This document shows positions 1 through 6,226 of a stretch of DNA of 8,200 nucleotides, one piece after another. Source of the stretch: Clostridia bacterium (GTDB taxonomy: Bacteria > Bacillota > Clostridia > RGIG6154); assembly GCA_017622395.1 (NCBI GenBank), contig JAGARF010000072.1:1-8200 (forward strand), read 5' to 3'. Under the pieces are notes generated by a model. The model ran no database searches. It saw only the letters and a program-made list of their open reading frames with translations, and was not told where the DNA came from. Made by a program: the position numbers and the translations under genes. Each line of letters starts with the position of its first letter. The first letter of the stretch is position 1.

Positions 1-242
1 GGTATATCGTATTCTATTTCAGCATCTTCATCTTTTTCTATTTCAAACTTAACACCTTTTGCTCTTACATCAACATCTCTGCAGTAAGAACAAAGCATAT
101 AGAGAAGACTTCTGATTTTATCTTTATTCTTTCCATTCTCCTGAAGTAATTCAGTACGCAAAATATTTACAGCTTCTGTTATATTCAAAACATCATTAAC
201 AAGCTTTTTAACTTCTCCCATATATTCGTTTCTGTATTTCAC
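1..242 (-). CDS. Hypothetical protein, 5' part only (runs off the left edge)
   Basis: An open frame without stops runs from a GTG codon at 240-242 to the window edge, giving about 80 codons. The start is chosen because a perfect GGAGG (251-255) lies 8 nt upstream of the GTG; the next in-frame ATG (codon 8) has no such site. The visible protein starts MKYRNEYMGEVKKLVNDVLN, is rich in charged residues and probably helical, has a short SLLYMLCSYC stretch near its middle, and turns strongly acidic (EIEKDEDAEIEYD) at the cut end. There is no signal peptide or clear membrane segment. I do not recognise the family and assign no function. It lies directly behind the structured RNA and terminator at 260-416, so its expression probably depends on read-through of that terminator or on a promoter I cannot see. 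Confidence 0.75.
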   Translation of the reverse strand, partial: MKYRNEYMGEVKKLVNDVLNITEAVNILRTELLQENGKNKDKIRSLLYMLCSYCRDVDVRAKGVKFEIEKDEDAEIEYDI

Positions 243-259
243 AAGAATTACCTCCAATT

Positions 260-287
260 AAAAAATGCGTCAACCGAAGTCAACGCA
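260..287 (-). terminator. Intrinsic terminator with UUCG tetraloop
   Basis: On the minus strand a 9-bp stem (TGCGTTGAC with GTTGACGCA) closes a C(UUCG)G loop and is followed by six T residues (265-260). Two of the nine pairs are G-U on the minus strand but A-C mismatches on the plus strand, so the hairpin belongs to minus-strand RNA. The T-run ends 4 nt before the GGAGG of the downstream GTG gene. The element therefore either ends the small RNA at 260-416 or works as an attenuator for that gene. Confidence 0.8.
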
Positions 288-416
288 CAAAAACGCATAA
301 CTCCAATTGTCGCAACACAACTTTAGCAAACTATAAGAGAAAGCCAAATAGAGAATGCGTTTTTAACAAAATTAAAAACACTTTCTCTTACAGTCTGTGC
401 TATTAAGTTGTGTTGC
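260..416 (-). ncRNA. Unassigned structured small RNA or 5' leader, about 157 nt
   Basis: Seen on the minus strand: GCAACACAACTT (416-405) pairs perfectly with AAGTTGTGTTGC (323-312). After a 2-nt bulge, TAGC (402-399) pairs with GCTA (327-324). After another 2-nt bulge, 16 further pairs join 396-381 to 328-343. The apex carries an 8-bp hairpin (GTTTTTAA 379-372, TTAAAAAC 366-359). A linker and the UUCG terminator at 260-287 follow. Two pairs in the long stem are G-U on this strand only, which indicates strand. A sigma-A promoter at 423-451 puts the predicted first base at about 416, exactly at the foot of the stem. No coding frame of useful length fits. 6S RNA was considered because of the closing stem and strong promoter, but the large open central bubble is absent and I recognise no 6S sequence. 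I also see no T-box or known riboswitch core. Confidence 0.6.
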
Positions 417-422
417 ATTCAT

Positions 423-451
423 AGTATAACATAATTAAATGCATTTTTCAA
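423..451 (-). promoter_or_regulatory. Sigma-A promoter of the structured RNA
   Basis: On the minus strand, TTGAAA (451-446) is followed by a 17-nt spacer and TATACT (428-423). A TG dinucleotide one base before the -10 gives an extended -10 element. Each hexamer matches consensus at 5 of 6 positions. Six bases separate the -10 from position 416, the first base of the long hairpin. The 10-bp palindrome AAATGCATTT (437-446) lies at the upstream end of the spacer and could be an operator, but this is only a suggestion. Confidence 0.75.
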
Positions 452-511
452 CAGAAAGTTTATTTGCAATATTATAGCTTATAAAAGCTCTTAAATTGGG
501 AATAGATTTTG

Positions 512-560
512 ACAAACGCAGTGCGTAGTGTATGTTTTATACATGAGTCACTGCGTTTGT
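512..560. repeat. 49-nt inverted repeat / stem-loop between the glg terminator and the RNA promoter
   Basis: ACAAACGCAGTG (512-523) is the exact reverse complement of CACTGCGTTTGT (549-560). The 25-nt interior holds a second small stem, TGTAT (529-533) with ATACA (539-543), which gains a G-U pair on the plus strand. Neither strand has a T-run directly behind it, so it is not a standard terminator. A plus-strand TTGACA (509-514) overlaps its left arm. It could be a plus-strand RNA element, a protein-binding site or the remnant of a small repeat. No flanking direct duplication is visible. Confidence 0.5.
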
Positions 561-561
561 T

Positions 562-594
562 AAAAAATATCACCAAGCAAATGCTTGGTGATAT
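562..594 (-). terminator. Terminator of the glgBCD operon
   Basis: A perfect 12-bp stem, ATATCACCAAGC (567-578) with GCTTGGTGATAT (583-594), has a 4-nt loop. On the minus strand it is followed by a run of T (567-562). It starts 25 nt past the glgD stop codon. On the plus strand the stem is followed by GG rather than T, so it works in one direction only. The same 12-bp stem occurs again at 6573-6600. Confidence 0.9.
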
Positions 595-618
595 GGTCTA
601 ACCCAATTTTGGGCTTTT

Positions 619-1725
619 TTAGCGTTTCTTTTCGAGAACAATTGGATACTCCTTCGGTCCTTGAACAATTGTATTTTCGTCAACTGTTACACCTTTGTCC
701 ACGATAACATTTTTAAGCTTTGTGCCGTCTTTTATTACTGCATTCTGGAGAATTACACAGCCTTCAAGCTCAACATTTTCACCTATTCTTACATTTCTTG
801 AAACAACAGAATTCAAGACCTTGCCTTTTACTATTGTCCCGTCTGCAACGATAGAATTCTGAACCTGGCTGTTTTCACAGTAAACTGTAGGAGGAACATC
901 CTTTGTTTTTGTGTATATAGGATTATACTTGTTGAAAAGCTCTCCTACCTTTTCGATGTTCAACATATCCATATTCATTCTGTAATAGCTTTCAATTGAG
1001 TTTATACATTGCATATACCCTTTAAATTCATATCCCTGAATATTGTAGGTATTAAGGCTGTCATATACTATGTTGTTAAAGCCTTTTCTTATGCCGTTGT
1101 TGATTGCTTTATACATAAGCTCCTGAAGTGTTTTTGTTTTTAATATAAACATTTCAGCACATACAGATGCATTTTTGTCAACACCTATATTTTTAACAAC
1201 ATTTACAATCTTTTTATTGTCGTCCATTTTAAGAAGGTCGCAATTTAAGAAGTTTTTATCTGCATCATCTATATTTTTATAGATAACGAAAATATCCGCT
1301 CCTGATTCTTCATAAGCCTTTGCTGCAGCATCAAAATCTACATTTGCAATCATATATGAAGATGTAACTATTGCATATTCGCAATTTGACCTGTTGATAA
1401 ATTCCATATTGTTTGCAAAGAGCTTTGCATCAAGACTGCTGTCGCCCCCCAAAAGATTGTGTTGGAACACAAAGAGACCGTCATTTTTTCTGTCAAGGTC
1501 CCACGGTCTTCCTGCACCTAAGTGGTCCGAAAGAGAACGGGTTTCTTTTTTACAGAAAACGCTCACATGTCTTAATCCTGCATTAACAAGATTTGAAAGA
1601 GCAAAGTCTATTACTCTGTATCTGCCTGCAACGGGAATTGTTCCGATAGGTCTGAAGTTGGTAAGGCTTCTGATATCCTTCTCACTTTCTTCAAGGTTAA
1701 TTATACCCATATAGTTTCTAAGCAT
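619..1725 (-). CDS. glgD: GlgD, non-catalytic subunit of glucose-1-phosphate adenylyltransferase
   Basis: At 368 residues the protein has the usual GlgD length. It has the nucleotidyltransferase fold (residues about 1-245, with FRPIGTIPVAGRYRVIDFAL at 24-43) and a left-handed beta-helix of hexapeptide-like repeats (about 275-350). Compared with the GlgC encoded next to it, the nucleotide-binding GGxGSRL loop is replaced by an acidic segment near residues 10-20. The catalytic Asp of the SGDHIY motif is Tyr124 (SSYMI), and no EKP sugar-phosphate motif is present. It is therefore probably inactive alone and, as shown for bacillar GlgCD enzymes, modulates GlgC in a heterotetramer. The ATG at 1723-1725 follows a GGGAGGG 6 nt upstream, overlapping the end of glgC, whose stop is 13 nt away. 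It is the last gene before the operon terminator. An in-frame ATG at codon 6 is less well placed for the ribosome binding site. Confidence 0.95.
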   Translation of the reverse strand: MLRNYMGIINLEESEKDIRSLTNFRPIGTIPVAGRYRVIDFALSNLVNAGLRHVSVFCKKETRSLSDHLGAGRPWDLDRKNDGLFVFQHNLLGGDSSLDAKLFANNMEFINRSNCEYAIVTSSYMIANVDFDAAAKAYEESGADIFVIYKNIDDADKNFLNCDLLKMDDNKKIVNVVKNIGVDKNASVCAEMFILKTKTLQELMYKAINNGIRKGFNNIVYDSLNTYNIQGYEFKGYMQCINSIESYYRMNMDMLNIEKVGELFNKYNPIYTKTKDVPPTVYCENSQVQNSIVADGTIVKGKVLNSVVSRNVRIGENVELEGCVILQNAVIKDGTKLKNVIVDKGVTVDENTIVQGPKEYPIVLEKKR

Positions 1726-1738
1726 ACTTTACCCTCCC

Positions 1739-2890
1739 TTAGTCAGCTTTTTTATATTCGCCGACTTTGATGTTAATGTTGTTTTCTACCAAAACAACCT
1801 CTTTGCCGTCGCCAATATAATTATCGCCATTAATTACTGCCTTTGTTCCAACGATTGCCTTATCCACAACACAGTCTGAAAGAATTCTGCAATCCTCCAT
1901 AATAACACTGTCTTTAACATAAGCATTCTCTGCAATGTAAACACCCGGGAATATTACCGAATGTTCCACCTTGCCAAGAACTACAGACCCTTCTGAAATA
2001 ATACTGTTTTTAACAGTTGCTTTATCGCCTATAAACTGCGGTACTTTTGAGCTTAAATTTGAATAAATTTTCCAATCGTCATTATAAAGTTTAAGCTCGT
2101 TATCAGGATTGATTAAATCCATATTTGCTTCCCATATACTGTCAATTGTACCGATATCTCTCCAATATCCCTCAAATGGATATGCATACATACCCTTGCC
2201 GTCATTAAGCATCTGAGGAATGATATTTTTACCGAAATCGTGTGCAGAATTTTCTTTAACTGCATCCTCCTGAAGGTATTTTTTAAGCACAGGATAGCTG
2301 AAAATATAAATACCCATAGAAGCAAGTGTGCTCTTTGGCTGAGGAGGCTTTTCTTCAAACTCGTTGATTTTATATCCTTCCTCAACATTCATAATACCAA
2401 ATCTTGATGCTTCGTGATAAGGAACATCAATAACCGCAATTGTTGCGTCTGCACCTTTTTTAATATGATATTCAAGCATTTTTGAATAGTCCATTTTATA
2501 AATGTGGTCACCTGATAAAATCAATACATAATCAGGCTCATAGCTATCCATAAAATACAAATTCTGGTAAATAGCATCGGCTGTTCCCTTGTACCAGTCA
2601 CCGCCTGCCTCTCCCATATACGGAGGCAAGATGCTCACACCGCCTGTGGAAACATCAAGGTCCCACGCCTTTCCTACGCCAATATGACTGTTAAGTGCCC
2701 AAGGCTTATACTGTGTTAAAATTCCTATTGTATCTATGCCGGAATTTGCACAGTTGCTCAGCACGAAGTCGATTATTTTATACTTTCCTCCGAAAGCAAC
2801 TGCAGGCTTTGCTACCTGCGAAGTAAGTGCTTTAAGTCTTGATCCTTGTCCGCCGGCAAGAATCATTGCTACCATCTCTTTTTTTGCCAT
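1739..2890 (-). CDS. glgC: GlgC, catalytic glucose-1-phosphate adenylyltransferase (ADP-glucose pyrophosphorylase)
   Basis: This cytoplasmic enzyme makes ADP-glucose and pyrophosphate from ATP and glucose-1-phosphate, the committed step of bacterial glycogen synthesis. The 383-residue protein has the family's usual length. The nucleotide loop is LAGGQGSRL (11-19), followed by AKPAVAFGGKYKIIDF (27-42). WYKGTADA lies at 99-106. SGDHIYKMDY carries the catalytic Asp128. FEEKP at 178-182 carries the sugar-phosphate Lys181. GYWRDIGTI at 241-249 carries the metal-binding Asp245. A C-terminal beta-helix spans about 285-365. All catalytic positions are intact, in contrast to GlgD. The ATG lies 8 nt after GGGAGG (2899-2904), which sits in the 15-nt gap behind glgB. 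The sequence resembles the bacillar GlgC type that pairs with GlgD. Those enzymes are described as less dependent on allosteric activators, but that property cannot be read from the sequence. Confidence 0.97.
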   Translation of the reverse strand: MAKKEMVAMILAGGQGSRLKALTSQVAKPAVAFGGKYKIIDFVLSNCANSGIDTIGILTQYKPWALNSHIGVGKAWDLDVSTGGVSILPPYMGEAGGDWYKGTADAIYQNLYFMDSYEPDYVLILSGDHIYKMDYSKMLEYHIKKGADATIAVIDVPYHEASRFGIMNVEEGYKINEFEEKPPQPKSTLASMGIYIFSYPVLKKYLQEDAVKENSAHDFGKNIIPQMLNDGKGMYAYPFEGYWRDIGTIDSIWEANMDLINPDNELKLYNDDWKIYSNLSSKVPQFIGDKATVKNSIISEGSVVLGKVEHSVIFPGVYIAENAYVKDSVIMEDCRILSDCVVDKAIVGTKAVINGDNYIGDGKEVVLVENNINIKVGEYKKAD

Positions 2891-2905
2891 TGTTCTGTCC
2901 TCCCT

Positions 2906-4765
2906 TTATTTAAGCGGTTTTAATATTATCGCACCGAAAGGCGGTAATGTCACTCTGACGGAGAATGGCATTTCCCCCTCGCTTACACCTTTAGGAGTAA
3001 GCACACCGCGGTTTAGAATATTATTTCCGCCGTATCTCAGGTCATCTGAGTTGAATATTTCCTCATAGTCTGTAAAGCTTGGCACGCCTACAGGGAAATA
3101 CTCATATTTTACAGGTGTGAAGTTTACCACAACAACCATAAAATCATTTTTGTTTTTTGCAAACCTTGCAAAAGAAAGTATGCTCTTTTCACTGTTGTTT
3201 GCATCGCACCAGGAAAAGCCGTCCCAGGAAGTGTCAACCTCCCAGAAGGGTTTGCTTTTCATATAAAGATAATTTATATCAGAAACACAGTTTTTCATAC
3301 CTGCGTATTCTGCGAATTCAAGTAACTGCCATTCAAGCTGTTCGTAAAATCTCCATTCAAGAGAATGTCCGAACTCGTTTCCCATAAAATTAAGTTTTTT
3401 TCCGGGCATTGCATACATATATGTGTAAAGTGCACGAAGCTGTGCATATTTATCTACTCTGTATCCGGGCATTTTCTCAACCATTGAGCATTTTCCGTGA
3501 ACAACCTCATCGTGAGAAAAAGGCAAAACATAGTTTTCTGAGAATGCATAAAACATTGCAAAGGTAAGCTTGTCGTGTACTGCTTTTCTGTATATAGGGT
3601 CAAGCTTCATATAGGAAAGAGTGTCATTCATCCAACCCATATTCCATTTAAAGTCAAAGCCAAGACCACCCTGGTCTGCTCCCTTTGTAACAAGAGGCCA
3701 TGCAGAGGAGTCCTCTGCCATTGTAACAACTCCAGGATAAAGTTCATGCAAGACCGTATTCATTTTCTGAATAAAGGCTATACCTTCAAGGTTTGTGTAA
3801 TCGCCTTTAGCGTTTTTAAGCTCAGGCTGGTCACCTTTTCCAAAGGTGTGATAAAGCATATTTGCAACCGCATCAACTCTTATGCCATCAATACCATAGC
3901 ATTCAAGCCAGAACACCGCATTTGAAATCATATATGATATAACCTGAGGCTTTGTAAAGTCAAAATTAAGAGTTCCCCACCCCGGGTTATCTGCTTTCTT
4001 TTCGTTTGAGCTTTCGTATAAAGGTCCGCCGTCAAATTGTCTTAATCCGTGGTCATCTCTGCAGAAATGTCCCGGCACCCAATCCATAATAACACCTATG
4101 CCTGCATTATGCATAGACTCTGTGAAATACTGAAAGTCCTCTGCTGTTCCATATCTGCTTGTAAGTGAATAATATCCTGTAATCTGATATCCCCAGGAAG
4201 CATCAAGCGGATATTCGCAAAGAGGCATAAGCTCAACATAGTTATAATTCATTTCAACCAGGTATGGAACAAGTTTGTCCGCCACCTGACGGTAATTTAA
4301 AAATTCTTCACCGTCCATAAACACAGAACCCAAATGAACTTCATAAATATTCATAGGACTGTTATATATATCTTTGCCTTTTGCTATGCCTTTAAACTTG
4401 CCCTCTTCAACGGGTACGACAACTGACCCTGTTTCAGGTCTCAGCTCAGACCTGAATGCAACAGGGTCAGCTTTTTTAAATGTCTTATTCCCTTTTCTTA
4501 TTTCGTATTTATACACATCCGTAATTTTTGCATTTTCAACGAAAGCATACCAGATGCCATCCTGCATCTGCATAACATTTGCATCTCCGTTCCAGCCGTT
4601 GAAATCACCGCATACAGAAACCCTGTCTGCATTTGGTGCCCATACTGCAAATTCAACACCGTTTTCTTTAGGATGTGCTCCCAAAAATCTGTATATATGG
4701 TAATTTTCTCCTCTGTTAAAGGCTTTTATTTCATCTTTGTGTCTGTCAAAAAAGTTTTTGTTCAT
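2906..4765 (-). CDS. glgB: GlgB, 1,4-alpha-glucan branching enzyme (GH13)
   Basis: GlgB cuts an alpha-1,4-glucan segment and rejoins it through an alpha-1,6 bond to branch glycogen. At 619 residues it is of the shorter kind, lacking the extra N-terminal module of the E. coli enzyme (728 aa). A CBM48 domain spans about residues 22-110, with the CGDFNGW signature at 52-58. The GH13 barrel follows with its conserved regions: region I DWVPGHF (228-234), region II GIDGIRVDAV with nucleophile Asp298, region III MAEDSS with acid/base Glu351, and region IV LPFSHDEVVHGK with Asp419. The all-beta C-terminal domain ends at PFGAIILKPLK. The ATG at 4763-4765 follows AGAGGA (4771-4776) at 6 nt spacing. Another ATG (4767-4769) lies 4 nt upstream but in a different frame. 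It is the first gene of the operon, behind the promoter at 4799-4827. Confidence 0.97.
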   Translation of the reverse strand: MNKNFFDRHKDEIKAFNRGENYHIYRFLGAHPKENGVEFAVWAPNADRVSVCGDFNGWNGDANVMQMQDGIWYAFVENAKITDVYKYEIRKGNKTFKKADPVAFRSELRPETGSVVVPVEEGKFKGIAKGKDIYNSPMNIYEVHLGSVFMDGEEFLNYRQVADKLVPYLVEMNYNYVELMPLCEYPLDASWGYQITGYYSLTSRYGTAEDFQYFTESMHNAGIGVIMDWVPGHFCRDDHGLRQFDGGPLYESSNEKKADNPGWGTLNFDFTKPQVISYMISNAVFWLECYGIDGIRVDAVANMLYHTFGKGDQPELKNAKGDYTNLEGIAFIQKMNTVLHELYPGVVTMAEDSSAWPLVTKGADQGGLGFDFKWNMGWMNDTLSYMKLDPIYRKAVHDKLTFAMFYAFSENYVLPFSHDEVVHGKCSMVEKMPGYRVDKYAQLRALYTYMYAMPGKKLNFMGNEFGHSLEWRFYEQLEWQLLEFAEYAGMKNCVSDINYLYMKSKPFWEVDTSWDGFSWCDANNSEKSILSFARFAKNKNDFMVVVVNFTPVKYEYFPVGVPSFTDYEEIFNSDDLRYGGNNILNRGVLTPKGVSEGEMPFSVRVTLPPFGAIILKPLK

Positions 4766-4798
4766 ACATTTCCTCTTAAGTATATAATCTCTAAGCTT

Positions 4799-4827
4799 AG
4801 TTTACTTCACCGCTACATAAAAGTCAA
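4799..4827 (-). promoter_or_regulatory. Predicted sigma-A promoter of glgBCD
   Basis: On the minus strand, TTGACT (4827-4822) is followed by a 17-nt spacer and TAAACT (4804-4799). Transcription would start near 4792, giving a short leader of about 27 nt before the glgB ATG. The 10-bp palindrome CTAAGCTTAG (4791-4800) spans the end of the -10 and the predicted start site, where a repressor could block initiation. No known operator is recognised. Confidence 0.6.
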
Positions 4828-4877
4828 CATAGTTGTGCGTTTTTTATAAACATTTACTTATTTTTCGTCACTTTGCA

Positions 4878-4896
4878 CAATTTGTCTTCCAAATTG
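4878..4896 (-). other. Short stem-loop after bofA, without a U-tract
   Basis: A perfect 7-bp stem (CAATTTG with CAAATTG, 5-nt loop) starts 2 nt past the bofA stop codon. On the minus strand it is followed by TGCAAAG rather than T residues, so it is at best a weak terminator or an mRNA end-protecting hairpin. Some transcription from the upstream hydrolase-bofA pair could continue into the glg operon. Confidence 0.35.
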
Positions 4897-4898
4897 CT

Positions 4899-5165
4899 CT
4901 AAATTGAAATCTGCAGCATCAACATCATAGATATTCCCGGAATACCAAAAACCCCTGCTACCATTGCAGTGTAAATATTAATACCTATTTGTATTCCAAT
5001 TATAGAGCCTGCCACATTTACTCCATAGAGTATTACTCCGCCTATTAAAGAGCTTGCAAAAAGCCTCAGTGCCAGCTTCAGGGGTGTATAAAATATTTTT
5101 ATAAATACAAAAAGCAGTATAAGCCCTGCCACATATGCCGCTATAAGCTTTTCTCCGCCTGCCAT
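4899..5165 (-). CDS. bofA: BofA family small membrane protein (pro-sigma-K processing inhibitor family)
   Basis: An 88-residue hydrophobic protein with about three membrane segments (LIAAYVAGLILLFVFIKIF, then SSLIGGVILYGVNVAGSIIG, then AMVAGVFGIPGISMMLML). The GxFGIPG motif near the C-terminus and the small-residue LIGG...NVAG segment fit the BofA family, whose B. subtilis member (87 aa) holds the SpoIVFB protease inactive so that pro-sigma-K is not processed too early. The start at 5165 is chosen because GGAG lies 6 nt upstream of it. An ATG four codons earlier (5177) keeps the same frame but has no visible ribosome binding site, and would give 92 residues. The gene follows the hydrolase by about 30 nt on the same strand and is probably co-transcribed with it. 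Many clostridia keep a BofA homologue; its role there is less well defined, so the sigma-K function is inferred from family membership. Confidence 0.82.
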   Translation of the reverse strand: MAGGEKLIAAYVAGLILLFVFIKIFYTPLKLALRLFASSLIGGVILYGVNVAGSIIGIQIGINIYTAMVAGVFGIPGISMMLMLQISI

Positions 5166-5196
5166 AATCTTCTCCATTTAATATACTTAATAAAGC

Positions 5197-6120
5197 TTAT
5201 GCAGTTTGTCCCGAAGATATGACATCTATAAAATTTTTAACCTTTTTCATATATTTTTCCGTTTCAACAAGAACGCTTTGAGCATGGCCCGCACCAAGTA
5301 CTATATAAAGCTCTTTTTCGCTATTGGTGTTTTCATAAAGCCTGTAAGAATTAAGCGGAGTTATTTCCTCATCTGATGCACCGTGGATATATAAAACAGG
5401 ACATTTTATATGTTTTACATATTCAACCACATCGCTGTCTTCCATAGAAAATTTGCATCTAATTTTCACATATTTATCCAAAACGGAATAAAGAAAGTTT
5501 ACCGCTATTTTATATTTGCTTTTAATCTTCTTTTTTACCATTTCTTTTCCCGATGCATAGGGACAGTCTGCAATTATTCCGTATACATTTTCATCGTTGT
5601 ATGCTCCTGTCATAAGTGCAGTTGCCGCTCCCATGGAAATCCCGTGAAGTACGATTTTCGTCTTACTTCCTATCATCTGCTTTATATACTCAATCCACGA
5701 TAAAATGTCTTCCCTGTCTTTAACTCCAAAACATATATAATCTCCTCCGCTTTCGCCGTGTCCCCTTAAATCAGGTGCTAAAACATTAAATCCGCATGAG
5801 TTTACATAAAAATTTGCAAAGCCCAGCATTTCCCTGTGTGAAAGCTTGTAGCCGTGTATTAAAATAACAGTAACAGAAGTTTTAGGATTTCCTTTATAAA
5901 GATATCCGTTCAAAAGTGTTCCGTCAAAAGAAAAAATTTTCTTTTCAAGGGGAACATCAAGGTCAACCTTGTATTCTCTGCTTTTAATAGCAATCTCACT
6001 TAACATATCTATTCCGCTGCGCCGTTTAAATCCTCCTGAAAAGGCATTATCAAGCATAATCACAAACAATACTGATGTAAAAAGAATAAGCACAAATACC
6101 ATTTTTTCATAACCTTTCAT
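5197..6120 (-). CDS. Membrane-anchored alpha/beta hydrolase (serine hydrolase fold)
   Basis: A 307-residue protein with an uncleaved-looking N-terminal membrane segment (MVFVLILFTSVLFVIML, 7-23) and an alpha/beta hydrolase domain from about residue 60. HGY at 89-91 forms the oxyanion-side motif and DLRGHGESGG (117-126) is the typical post-strand loop. The nucleophile is Ser162 in HGISMGAA, the acid Asp250 in HGASDEEITP, and the base His279 in GAGHAQS, so the triad is complete. The substrate cannot be told; the fold covers esterases, lipases and peptidases, and the closest general resemblance is to the YqkD-like hydrolases of Firmicutes. With the domain behind a single N-terminal anchor, it probably acts at the membrane. 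The start at 6120 has only a weak ribosome binding site. Met7, preceded by AAAGG at 10 nt, is an alternative that keeps the membrane anchor. The bofA-like gene follows directly downstream. Confidence 0.88.
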   Translation of the reverse strand: MKGYEKMVFVLILFTSVLFVIMLDNAFSGGFKRRSGIDMLSEIAIKSREYKVDLDVPLEKKIFSFDGTLLNGYLYKGNPKTSVTVILIHGYKLSHREMLGFANFYVNSCGFNVLAPDLRGHGESGGDYICFGVKDREDILSWIEYIKQMIGSKTKIVLHGISMGAATALMTGAYNDENVYGIIADCPYASGKEMVKKKIKSKYKIAVNFLYSVLDKYVKIRCKFSMEDSDVVEYVKHIKCPVLYIHGASDEEITPLNSYRLYENTNSEKELYIVLGAGHAQSVLVETEKYMKKVKNFIDVISSGQTA

Positions 6121-6167
6121 AATGTTTCTTTTAATAATTTATCCTGCATACAAAAGAATATTATTAA

Positions 6168-6197
6168 AAAATATGGGAACAATTATAGTGCTGACAA
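6168..6197 (-). promoter_or_regulatory. Candidate promoter of the hydrolase-bofA pair
   Basis: On the minus strand, TTGTCA (6197-6192) is followed by an 18-nt spacer and TATTTT (6173-6168). This would start transcription near 6161, about 40 nt before the hydrolase ATG. The -35 is good and the -10 is weak, in very AT-rich DNA. For the divergent plus-strand gene I see only a weak TATAGT (6184-6189) without a convincing -35. Confidence 0.35.
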
Positions 6198-6226
6198 CAG
6201 CAAAACAAAAAGAAAGGTGATATATC

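Noticed and set aside
312..416. The long inverted repeat as a miniature transposon (MITE)
   Set aside because: No target-site duplication flanks it (ttgtc on the left, attca on the right), the G-U pairs favour an RNA on one strand, and promoter and terminator are placed to fit a transcript. Genome copy number was not testable here.
260..416. 6S RNA
   Set aside because: The closing stem and strong promoter fit, but the presumed central bubble pairs almost fully (TAGC/GCTA and AGACTGT/ATAGTTT), leaving two 2-nt bulges. Not assigned without a covariance-model search.
4374..4703. Plus-strand open frame of 109 codons inside glgB
   Set aside because: It lies wholly opposite the well-supported CBM48-coding part of glgB, has no ribosome binding site and no recognisable protein features. 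The same holds for the other frames overlapping glgB, glgC, glgD, the hydrolase and glyA.
5175..5177. Upstream ATG as the bofA start
   Set aside because: No Shine-Dalgarno sequence precedes it, whereas the ATG at 5163-5165 has GGAG at 6 nt. It remains possible and changes only four residues.
6146..6165. Sporulation (sigma-E type) promoter suggested by GCATACAAA
   Set aside because: The -10 resembles CATACAnT, but no matching -35 is present about 14 nt upstream, so the match is not better than chance in AT-rich DNA.
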